From Acanthamoeba castellanii str. Neff (taxonomy: Eukaryota > Discosea > Longamoebia > Acanthamoebidae), in assembly GCF_000313135.1 (NCBI RefSeq), contig NW_004457380.1:400168-457714 (forward strand): a DNA stretch of 57,547 nucleotides. The letters are read 5' to 3'. Made by a program: the position numbers and the translations under genes. Under the pieces are notes generated by a model. It saw only the letters and a list, made by a program, of their open reading frames with translations, was not told the DNA's origin and ran no database searches. This document shows, piece by piece, positions 34,756-44,823 of the stretch. Every line of letters begins with the position of its first letter. Position 1 is the first letter of the stretch.

Positions 34756-35061
34756 GATAGTGGTCGACTAGTCGCTGAGTTGATTGAACATAGGCAGGAC
34801 AGGCGCTTGCGTGCGAACCGAAGGGTCCGTTCGGAAGTGTCCGCCGCCTTCTCGGGCCAACAGGAAAATGGCGGCGAGAGTTCTGAATAGCTCGCATTCA
34901 TTCATTCCCTGCATGCTTCGCACAGTTTCTACAAATTGGCATGAGCTTGACTCAATAAAACCGAATTGGTCGAAACTGTGCGTCGAGTTCCGCCACTGGC
35001 TGTGCTGGCGATACACGTCAAGCACAAGGTTGGTGGACCGGTCGGCCACTCGGCTGAGCAG

Positions 35062-35147
35062 AAACGGCAAAGTCAGAGCTGGTTGGCTCGACAAGACCAT
35101 CATCAAGGGCGACTACCTCATCGACGACGACCCCACGCCCATCACAC
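35062..35147 (+). pseudogene. Orphan exon resembling 5'(3')-deoxyribonucleotidase
   Basis: Between a good acceptor (GAGCAG) and a GTACGG donor, one frame reads GWLDKTIIKGDYLIDDDP. This resembles the conserved motif of NT5C-type HAD nucleotidases (hydrophobic, K, GD, LIDDxP), which coordinates Mg. No exon carrying the catalytic DxDxT or the rest of the enzyme was found on the + strand nearby. The upstream bases are the start of the CudA-like gene on the other strand. It is most simply a gene remnant, or one exon of a gene I cannot assemble. Confidence 0.35.
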
Positions 35148-36490
35148 GTACGGCATTCATCATTCAATTCAGTGAAACCTCCGCGGGACCGACGGGCTCA
35201 AGGGAGCGAGACAGTAACACGAAGACCAGGACCACACCAGACCAGCCCTGTTTTGTCTTTTCGCCTCAGCCGCAGACTGTATGTTTTTTCACCCTCTGGT
35301 GCCAGACGCATGGACACTGCTTCTTCTCTACACCTCATGATGGCCGCGCGGAGACTTTGGGCCTTCGCGTTGGAAGGACAGGAACACAGCCGGTGCTGTG
35401 TTATCGCTAAACTCCAGCCCAGGACACTGGTGCGAACGCCTCCTTCCTCTGCCTGACAACAAAGTTCCACTACCTGCACACAATGTCCAGCTTCCTTGCC
35501 CCGAACACTTCCCCACAACCAGCCACGTACCCGTACTGCCCCCCCCTTACCCCCAAACTGTTTCGGAAACAGAATAACGAATATGCAAAACGGCACAAAA
35601 TTTTTTGCATTCCATAGGGCACCGCGAAAGAATTCCATTCTCTTTTCATTAACGAAAGTTCTTGTGAATTCGTAACCTTGTCGCTTTTTAGCTTCCTTGG
35701 TAGCGCCGCGGATTGCGTTTCCCAATCGTGTGCGTGCCTTGCCCGCACGTGACCACCAAATCTCTACCCAGCACCCTCTATTATGGCCTGGCCCAGGGTA
35801 ACGCGGAATTCGCAGGGCTGGAATGGAGACTGCAGGAGTTCGCGCGCGCGCTGGTTGGTCCTTAAGGTGGGAACGAGCGCGAATTCCCAAGTTTCACAAA
35901 TGGGCGGTAACAGCGGGCGGAATGGATTGCGTGCTTTCCAAATTGTGTTCTGGCTATGCCCGTTGCGTACTTGTCGACATGATGGCCCCACGTGTAGCCA
36001 GTGCCCGCATGCCTGCCAGAACTCCCTATCTGTGTGTGTATCTGCGCATTGCGGTGTCCAGCCACACACATGTTGCGGTGTTAGTTGGTTTCTGTGTTGT
36101 TGTTTGCCAAACCCCCGCCAACGCGACAAGCACACCCACGCCACAGCCACCTCCACTTTCCTGCCCACCACCATCCCCGACCCCACCAAGGAACACGCCC
36201 GCGCACCAGTTCCTCTCTCGAAGCACACGCCACCTTTCCCTACCCAGCTGCACCTACATCACAGGCCAACCATCTTTGATCGATTTCTCTAGCTTCTCGC
36301 CCAGGCTACTTCTTCGCCTGCCTTCACCTCACTGCCCACAAGTTCCCACCTACATCGCACATCCACCGGCCGCCGCAGCGTCATCTTCTTCGAGCTACGT
36401 TCGCTTCGTTACTGGGCGTGGACTGCACCACCAGTTGGGGGCTTCTACGCGCGCGCGTGATCACAGGTGAACTGCTCCGACGGTTACCAT
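35148..36490. other. Intergenic region upstream of the WRKY gene
   Basis: Overlapping open frames occur on both strands but none has domains, repeats or consistent splice structure. The part from about 36120 to 36380 is C/T/A-rich with CCACC and CACC runs, resembling a 5' UTR or promoter leader. No known elements were identified. Confidence 0.5.
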
Positions 36491-39400
36491 ATGTCTGCCG
36501 GCTACGGATTGGCGTTGCCCTCCTTGGGTGGTACGCCTACCCACCACCTACACATATTTATACATATATATCCCGTTTTATTCTCTCGTTTGTGGTGCCT
36601 GTTTCTGTTACTACTTCTCTTCTGGCCGTGTTGTGTTGTGTTGTGTCACCTCCGCCTCCAGCCGGCTTGGGTTTATTTTTACACACGCGCGAAAACAAAA
36701 ATACGTAAAGGCGTAATTAACATTTTTTGACACGTTGCTATTCCCCCCTGTATTTCGCCCAATGTGTTGTGTTATGTCTTTGTCTCACCCTCTGGTGCTC
36801 TCTCCGGTATCAGCGTGTGGGATCGACCCGTACACCATGCACCAGGGACAGCAGCCATCAATGTCGTCGGCCTCGAGTAGTAGCTGCGGTAGCGCGGGGT
36901 CGTCGTCGGCGGCGTTGCCGGCGCTGCAGCCGTGCTACCCGCCACTTAGCGCGCTGGTGGAGGCCCAGCAGCCGCACGCGGGCTCCTCCGCCGCCCTGCA
37001 GGGTCCCCACTACTACTTTGGCCACCGCCACTTCAACTACAGCGCGCCCAACCTCGTCATGACCAACCACCACGGCCATCACCGCCACCAGAGCGGCTCG
37101 CCGACCTACGACCTCGAGTGGACCACGCCGTCGCCCTCGCACACCCGCACGCCCGCGGCCGCCATCAGCACGAGCCCCGCCGCACACTCGCCGCCCCTCT
37201 CGGCGGCCGAGGCGACGCCCGGCAGCGGCGGCGCGACCGCCACGTCGCCCTACTCGAGCTCCCTGGGCTCCTGGGACGCGTCGTGCGCGTCGGCCTCGGC
37301 CAGCGCCGACTCAGCCGCCGTCTCGCCCGCCCTTTTCTACCACCACCCGCCACCACCACCCTTGTCCGACGCCGCCATGGCCGCCGCCGCCGTTGCCGTC
37401 GCTGCCGCCGGACAATACCACCACCACCACCACTACAGCCACCACGACCGCCACCAGTTCCAGCAGCAGCAGCAGCTGGAGGCGATGCCCGCGCAGTCGT
37501 CGTTCTACTACGACCTGCCGCCGCCGACGGCCAACACGGACTACCACCGCCCGCAGCAGCTGCAACTCCGGCCTGCTTCCGAGGAGGAGGGGCAGCAGCA
37601 AGGACAAGCGGCGCACACGCCGTCGCTGGAGGCGATGTCGCGTGGGCGGCGCGGGCGGAAGAGGCGGTGCGACGAGGCCATCATGACCCTCCACCCATCG
37701 GCCCTCCTCGCCGTCAAGGAAGAGGAGGCGGAGGCGGAGAACGCCGATGAACTCCACCACCACCACCAGCAGCGGCAGCAGCTCGACCGCAGCAGCAGCG
37801 AGCTGGAGTCGCGCGCGGGCAGCCACGAGTGGCCGTTCGTGGCCTCGGAGGAGTCGACAATGCCCGCCGACCAGCTCAACAGCGGCAGCAGCGAGGTCGA
37901 CGACGACGATTTCTTCTCCGACGACGACGATGACACGAACGACGATGACAACGAGTGCGACAGCGACAGAGACAACGGCGGCGAGGACAGCGACGACGTC
38001 GACGACGATGATGACGACGATGACGCCTACGCCGCTACTCGTGCGGCCAAGCGTTCCAAGCATTCCGCTCAGCAGCAGCAGCAGCTGCGGCAGACGAAGC
38101 AGAGGAGGAGGAGGAAGCAGGTGGTCAAGGTCGAGCGGCGGGTGGAGCGGCGGGTGGAGGTGACGGCCGATCTGAACATCGAGGCCCACCTGAGCCCCGA
38201 GAGCGACGGGTACCGGTGGCGCAAGTACGGCCGCAAGACGGTCAAGGGCAGCCCCTACCCGCGCTCCTACTTCAAGTGCACCTTCCCGCACTGCCCGGTC
38301 AAGAAGCAGGTCGAGGCCGTCATCCGCGACGGCCACATCGTCTCCACGAGCTCCATCTACAAGGCCAAGCACAATCACGACCGCCCGTGCGTCACCCAGC
38401 TCACCGCACACGACCAGGACTCGTTCCGCAACGCCGTACTCGCCGGGTTCGCCGACTACGACGCATCGCACGCCGCGCACGAAGGACCCGCGGAGGGTGG
38501 CGGTGGTGGTGCGAGGAGCAGCGCGGGGAACAACACGCCGCGGCTGGTGGTGACGACGGAGGCGAGCGTGGACTACCTGGACGACGGGTACCGCTGGCGC
38601 AAGTACGGCCAAAAGTACGTCAAGGGCAGCGGCTACCCGCGCTCCTACTACAAGTGCACCGACAAGCAGTGCCCGGTCAAGAAGCAGGTCGACGCGCTGC
38701 TCGTCGGCCTCGTCGTCACCTACGAGGGCGCACACACCCACGCGCCCTGCCTCGACAAGTCGGCCCCGCGCAAGCGCCGACGCAGGAACCCCGCCGCCGC
38801 GGCCCCGGCAGCCACCACGCGTCGCTCGAGCGCCGGCGGCGAGGCGGCCAGCACGCCGGTCAAGTTCGAGCCGGCGTCGTCGCCCGAGGCCGACGAGCTG
38901 CTCCTCCACTCCTCCTCCTCCTCGTCATCGGCCGACCACTCCTCGCCCGTAGCCAAGCAGGAGAGGCGCCGCTCCTCGCACCTCGCCTCGTTCCGCCACT
39001 CGGCCCAGCCGGTGACCTACCACCCCTACCACCACCCGCAGCAGCAGCACCAGCAGCACCAGCAGCAGTACCACCACCAGCGGCGGCACCAGCAGCCGCA
39101 GCAATACCACCAGTCCTACCACCACTACCAGCAGCAGCAGCAGCAGCACCATCACCACCAGCAGCAGCACGAGTACGAGGGCAACAACCAATGCGCTCCC
39201 GCATCGTCGTCGGGGTACCACGGGCCGGGTTTCTTCCCGCTGGAGCTGAAGAAGGAGAAGGTCGAGGAGGAGGAGGAGGAGAAGGACCACCTCGGCGGCC
39301 AGCACTACCAGTACCACCACCAACACCAGCAGCACCACCAGCAGTGCCAGCCGCACCAGTACCAGACGCGGAGCGCGCTGGGCTCGTCGGAGGAGCTGAG

Positions 39401-39719
39401 TTCGTACATCAGCGGCGGGTTCGAGGAGCTGCACGGCGAGATGACCGACTTCCTCATGTGGGAAGAGAGCGGCCGAGGCCCGCGCCACGGCCTCCTCCTC
39501 CCTCCCGCCCCGGCCCACGCCTTCAGCCACAACAACAACAACGCCGCCGCCGCAGCGTCGGGTCACTACCATCATCAGCAGCAGCACTGCCAGGCGTCGT
39601 CCTTCCTGCCCTCGATCTCGTCTCCACTTTCGGCGCCCTCGTCTTCGTCTTCGTTCTCGTACGCGACGCCGCTCGACTACGACTACGTCCCGACGTCGGG
39701 GAGCTCCTTCAGCGCCTGA
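36491..39719 (+). CDS. Two-domain WRKY transcription factor
   Basis: Two exons (36491-36530 and 36814-39719) give about 981 aa. The short first exon (MSAGYGLALPSLG) joins in phase. Two WRKY domains are clear. The first (tryptophan at residue 482) has WRKYGRK, then CTFPHC and an HNH end. The second (tryptophan at 608) has WRKYGQK, then CTDKQC and an HTH end. Both fit the C-x5-C...H-x-H zinc chelation of plant group I WRKYs. The Gln-to-Arg change in domain 1 falls in the W-box-contacting heptad. The rest is low complexity: His/Ser/Ala-rich N-terminal third, an acidic Asp tract (about residues 385-420), a basic stretch before domain 1 (RRRRKQVVKVERR), and long Gln/His runs at the C-terminus. Nuclear DNA-binding regulator by family. 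The first exon is less certain. Confidence 0.93.
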
Positions 39720-40116
39720 GCGATCAGCTGTCAGGCCAGCGTTAAGATTATTTATTTGCTTTTTCAGATTATTTATTCCACCACCTGTGCTATTTATTGT
39801 GTTGTGGGCTATCGCCGATGCGACGCCCACACAACACACACGACACGACATAAGCAACGTTGCCCTTGCCTACTGCTGCCGCCCGCCGGCTCCTCTTCCT
39901 TGTGTATTTCGCCCGCGCGGCTCGTTGGCCCACCCTTTCTGAAATATACCCAAACCAAACCAAACCAAACCAAACCAAACCAAACGTAACTGGAGCACAA
40001 CAAAAGTGGAGTTGGCGGTTTGGCATCTAACGGGAGAAGGGACAACCAGAAGGGAGGAAGGAGGAGACGAGCGGTGGCGGTGGTTGATGGGACGAGAGGA
40101 GCAACGGCGGGACGCC
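39720..40116. other. Intergenic region between WRKY and kinase stops
   Basis: A convergent interval of about 400 bp holding both 3' UTRs and a CAAAC pentamer array. No gene seen. Confidence 0.6.
39951..39985. repeat. (CAAAC)n pentamer array
   Basis: Seven tandem CAAAC units in the convergent intergenic spacer, unlike the intronic CACACG-type arrays elsewhere. Confidence 0.92.
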
Positions 40117-40365
40117 CTACACGTGGAGGGCCTTGAGCTGCTGCAGGATCTCCGTGAACGAGGGGCGCTGGGCGGGGTCCTGGTGCCAGCATCTGCTCCC
40201 CAACAACAACGACGACAACGACAACGTGCGGCCACCCGGGGTCAACGACGCGTGTCCGGTGTTGGGTGGGAGGGGAGAGGCGTGGGGGGGGGCGCGTACT
40301 GCTGCATGAGGTGAACGAGCGGGGGCGCAGTGCCCGGCGGGATCGGGGGTCGCATGCTCTATCGG

Positions 40366-40412
<47 letters not shown>

Positions 40413-40895
40413 AGAGAAGAGAGAGTGAGTGCTGCGACAATCGGATTGGAAAAATAATATTGGGTGGGTGGGGGGCGAACCTGGTGTACGACGCCGTAGG
40501 CGATCTGCATGGGCTGCATGCCCTGCCAGGGGGCCTGACGGGTGAGCACCTCCCAGATCACCACGCCGTAACTGTACACGTCGGCCTTCTCGCTGTACGT
40601 CGCGCTCGTGATCACCTCTGCCGGAGGAGACGAAGACGACGACGGTGCATGGCCTGTAAGTCAGTGCGTGTGCGCGTTCTACTAGAATGGCCTGGGCCTG
40701 GGCCTGGTTGGGCTGGGCTGGGCTGGCATGGTTGGTGGCGTACCGGGGGCCATGTACTGGCAGGTGCCGAGGTTGCCGGTCATGAGCTGCGCCTTGATGC
40801 GCGCCAGCCCGAAATCTGATTCGGCACGCACGTGGTGACGTAAGACGCGTGTAACACCGCACGCTAACACACGCGACACACACACACACAGACAG

Positions 40896-40941
<46 letters not shown>

Positions 40942-43627
40942 CACTCACGCATGACACGCACGACGTAGAAGACGCGCGCAAGAAGCAGGGGAGTGTGTGA
41001 TGATGAGGCCGCGTACCAGCGATCTTAACGTTAAAGTGCGAGTCCACGAGCAGGTTGGGGCTCTTCAGGTCCCTGTGGATGATGGGCGGCTTGAACAGGT
41101 GCAGGTAGTTCTGTTCGCGCGACAACAACGACGGCGACGTACGTGGACGATTTCCGGTCAGCGACTGCGCGGCCCGCGCGCGTTGTGTGCGTGTGCGTAC
41201 CATGCCCTTGGCCGTGTCAAGGAGCAGCTTGTGCTGCAGCTTCCAGTCGAGCCTCACGCTCTTGTCGTGCAGCAGATTCCACATGCTGCCCGCCAGCAGC
41301 TCTGGAGTGCACCCAACCACACACACACACACACACCAGACACACAGTGTGAGTATCTCTGAGATTCCGCGCGCCCACCGGTATAAAATAGGACACAGGG
41401 TGATGTGGGGGGCGCACCGGTGACGATGCACAGGTTGGGCTCCTTGACGCAGACGCCGATCAGCAGCACCACGTTGGGATGGTGCAGCTTCCTGCCCGCG
41501 TGGTTTGTGCGTTAACGGCCGTAAAACAAAACAAAACAAAACAAAACAAAAGAAAACAAACCAAAACGAGCAAATAATAAAAATGAAAGAGAGAGAATGA
41601 TAACAATAAGAATAAAATGGCAGCGTACTTCATCATGTTGATCTCATCAAGGAAGTCCTTCATTTGCTCGGGCGAGAAGTGCTGCTGGATGAGCTTCTTC
41701 ACGGCCACCTGTTGTTCGTGTGTGACGCGTCGCGTTCTCTCGTTAGAGTTGCATTGCGACCCACCGTCCAACCCCATCCCTCCAGCGCTCATATCGTACC
41801 TCGGTGCCGCGGAAGGCGCCCTGGTACACCACACCGAAGCTACCGCGAGCGATTTCCCTGCTCGAACACCACACGGCGATGAGCACATGGCTTCCGAAAG
41901 AATGTGTGGAATTGAAAGCAAAATGTACAGAAGGGAGGAAGGTACTTGTTGGTTTCGAGTTCGTTGTACTCGATGTGCCACTCGTCGTCGACGCCGGAGC
42001 CGGAGCCGCCGCCCGCAGCAGCGCCGCTGGCCCCGGTGTTGTCCGGCGAGGAGATCATGGGCGCGGCCACCGGCACCAACGGCTGCATCAGCCCTGCCGT
42101 CAACGTGGGCGCCAACAAATAATTAATAAACGACATTCATAAATGAATGAGGGGGAAACGATTTAAGTAGTCAAATGTTCAATATAAATAAATAATAGCT
42201 GGCGGGGAACAGCGGGCAGTGGGACTGGTGGCGATGGTGGGACGGTGAGACGGTGGTGGTGGATACCGTGAGGGTGCGGGGGTGTGTGGGGTATACCGTG
42301 CTGCGGCGGCTGCTGCTGCATGAAGTTCTGCCGGGCCACGTGCAAGTTCGACTGATAGTGGCCGACACGACACGACATGGCACGACACGACACGACATGA
42401 CACGACACGACACGACACGACACGACACGACACGACACGACACGACACGACACGACACGACACGACACGCAACACGACACAAAGGCAGACGCATATGTCA
42501 ACCGCGTGCACAAATACTAATAATCATAATGAGAGGAGGCATGGGTCGGAGGTGAACCAGCTGATCGGCGAGGGCTTCAGGGGCGGAGGCGGGGAGAGGG
42601 CTGGCCATGCCCATGGGCGCGCCTCCTGCTGCTGCTCCTGGGGTGTGTGATGTGGAGGTGGTGGTGGTGGTCGTGGTGAATGGGTCAGCACTCACACGCG
42701 TAAGGGCCGTGTCGAGTCTCGACGACGGAAACGAACCCTGGTAGGGAGCGGAGAGACCCATCGGAGTGCCCATCGGCCTGCACACGACGTACACAGACAA
42801 ACGACCACACACACACGCACACACGTGAGCGCTTCGATCTAAACACGCACCAACACACATCCGGCGTACCGAGGCTGATTGTAGCCCATGGGAGCGTTCA
42901 TCTGCTGCTGAAGCGGCGCCTGGGGCGCGTAGCCCATAGGCCCGCCTTGCTGCTGCGGCGGCGGCTGCTGGTACATGCCAGGGTAGCCCTGGCCGGGTCC
43001 TGGCGGGAATCCGTACTGCTGCTGCTGCTGCTGTGGCGGGTAGCCGCCGCCGCCGCCGCCGTACGCGGGGCCGTTGTAGATGGGGGTGCCGTAGGGAGCG
43101 CCGCCGGGACCCACGTTCTGGTAGGCTGGCGGATGGAACGACCCGGGCGCCGGACCCGAACCAGTGCCGCTGCTGCTGCCGCCGTAGCCGCCGCCGTAGG
43201 CCTGCTGCTGCTGCTGCGGTATGAACTGCGACGGCTGCCCATAGCCCCCGCCCTGTTGCTGTTGCTGCTGTTGCTGGTACTGCTGCGGCTGCGGCTGCGG
43301 CTGCGGCTGTGATGACGAGGCCGGCGAGGTGACGCCGGCAGGCGCGGACGCGGCGGGAGGCGTGGACGACGAGGCGGTGGGGGAGAGGGGCGTGGCGGTG
43401 GGGGTGGTGGCGGAGGTGGGGGTCGACGAGGAGGAGCGGAGCGGCGGGAGGAGCAGGCCGGTCAGGTCGGACGCGGCCTCGGCTGAGTCGGCGGGGGCGG
43501 GCGGGGTGGCGCTGTTGTGGCGCGAGTGGGTCTTCTTGTGCTGCTTCCCGTTGTCGTAGTCATCGAGAATGATGAGCTTGCCCTCTTGCAGCTGCTGCTC
43601 CTCTTCTTTCGTCTTCCTGTTGAACAT
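40117..43627 (-). CDS. TKL-family protein kinase with Q/P/G-rich N-terminal half
   Basis: The ATG at 43627 opens a long exon (MFNRKTKEEEQQ) that is Ser/Thr/Pro-rich and then Gln/Gly/Tyr/Pro-rich, down to about 42870. Shorter exons follow (PMGTPMGLSAPYQG, ARQNFMQQQPPQHG, then DDEWHIEYNELE). The catalytic domain is complete. It has the glycine loop GSFGVVYQG, VAVKK (ATP-binding Lys), HHPNVVLLIGVCV, HRDLKSPNLLVD, DFGLA, GTCQYMAPE (split by an intron but rebuilt in frame), and SEKADVYSYGVVIWEVLTR. It ends CWHQDPAQRPSF, LQQLKALHV and a stop. HRDLKSPN and the WxxDPxxRP end place it with Raf/DLK-like TKL serine/threonine kinases, abundant in amoebozoans. No regulatory domain is recognised upstream. 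Substrate unknown. Confidence 0.88.
40366..40410. repeat. (AG)n microsatellite in kinase intron
   Basis: About 20 AG units with one AAAG interruption. On the sense (minus) strand it is a CT tract inside the last-but-one intron. Confidence 0.88.
40896..40940. repeat. (AAC)n microsatellite in kinase intron
   Basis: About fifteen AAC units (GTT on the sense strand) between the DFG exon and the HRDLKSPN exon. Confidence 0.9.
41523..41550. repeat. (AAAAC)n array in kinase intron
   Basis: Five or six AAAAC units immediately following the exon that encodes HHPNVVLLIG on the minus strand. Confidence 0.85.
42363..42475. repeat. (ACACG)n pentamer array
   Basis: Over twenty ACACG units, with a few ACATG variants at the left end, in an intron of the kinase gene. 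On the sense strand this is (CGTGT)n, the same unit as the array at 9666. Confidence 0.93.
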
Positions 43628-43653
43628 GGTCTACGATTATTCTTTTTTGTTGT

Positions 43654-44454
43654 CTATTTTATCTGGTCAATTAGATTATTTCTCTTGTCCGTTTTGTCTA
43701 TGAAGTGGTTGTTGGGTGAAGATGGAACTGATTTGATTCCAATTCGTTCAGGAATGTGGAGACCTTCGGTGGCGCAATAATAATAATAAAAAAACAAAAC
43801 CAAAAGGTCGACAACATATCCGCGGACAGCAAATAAAAATAACATGTTATTTAAAATAAAATAAAAGTGCGTGGCGGCGTACCCGGTGCAGTCATCGGAA
43901 GGCACAGAAAGGCAGATGAGGGGATCGCCCTCCCTCTTGTTCTTGGGATGTTGTTTGTCGTCCTTCTTCTTCTTGGTGTGCGTCTCGTTTGGTCCGAATA
44001 GCGGTGAGGGCGCTGGCGAGTCCGGACTCCCACCGCCCATCGCCGACGCTGCCACGGTGCTGGCCGACGCCGTCAGCGTCTTCTGCCAGTCCGCGATCAC
44101 CTGATCGATCGGACCTGCACAGCAGGATACGACCACCACGCGCAGACCAGCCACGGCCAAATGGTCTCGACGTCAGACCAATCCAGCATCACAAAAGTGC
44201 AACACACAAACGTGACGAAGTGCCAACGTACTGGGGGCTTGTTGCTGGTCACCAGGACCCTGCTTGGCTTGCTGCTGCTGCTGCTGCACGTGCGCTGCAA
44301 AAGGAAACACGGCCCGCAAATAATGAAAACGAAGAGGAAGACGAGGAAAGGGACTGAGGAGGGGGGGGGGAAGGTTAGTACCATTGTGCATCTCCTCGAG
44401 AGCACGCTTCTGCTTTTCGCATTCCTCCTTACTTGGGCGCGACGAGTTGAACAT
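43654..44454 (-). CDS. Small unknown protein, Lys-rich and low complexity
   Basis: The ATG at 44454 follows directly after an acceptor (CTTTCTCAG), implying a 5' UTR intron. Exons read MFNSSRPSKEECEKQ, then a Gln-run exon (VQQQQQQAKQG), then IDQVIADWQKTLTASAS with Ser/Pro/Gly and KKKKDDKQHPKNKREGD. The last exon is HIPERIGIK to NLIDQIK and a stop at 43654, roughly 135 aa. No domain recognised. The stop lies only 26 bp from the downstream kinase ATG on the same strand. The opening MFN plus charged helix resembles the start of the kinase (MFNRKTKEEE). It could be an independent gene or a 5' part of a larger kinase locus. Confidence 0.55.
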
Positions 44455-44823
44455 CCTGAGAAAGAAGAAGGTAGAAAAAGTATCAATTAAGCAGTCCGTC
44501 ACGACCCTCAAGCTCAACCCCAAAGTAGCACCCCGAGGGAGGGCGTAGGCTACCTCAAGAGCTGCAAGGTGCGTTGAGACGAATCCCAACCACTCGTTTG
44601 ATTAATAATAAAATACGCTATTTTATTATTTTCTTTTGCACATTTCTTTTTGACGTACACGACGGCTACCGACGACACTTGAACCCAGCAGTCGCTGATG
44701 GGTGGGACGAATTTCGTGACCAGCCCTGTAGCGTGGGCACTGGGTGTTCCCAATGGAGGAGGGGCGTGGACGCCACGGCGCGGTGGCAGCAGAAGGAGAC
44801 AGCAGTAGGCGCGCTCACTGGCG
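44455..44823. other. Divergent spacer before the Dicer-like gene
   Basis: The 369 bp between the unknown minus-strand gene and the Dicer-like start. Contains a probable 5' UTR exon of the minus gene (donor near 44549) and an AT-rich patch at 44597-44650. No further coding signal. Confidence 0.5.

Noticed and set aside
35764..36470. Overlapping ORFs of 150-215 codons upstream of the WRKY gene
   Set aside because: No domain, no consistent splice extension, and both strands open equally; more likely promoter or 5' UTR sequence.
37311..38909. 532-codon open frame on the minus strand opposite the WRKY gene
   Set aside because: It is a shadow of GC-rich, third-position-biased WRKY coding sequence, with Val/Leu/Arg low complexity and no domain.
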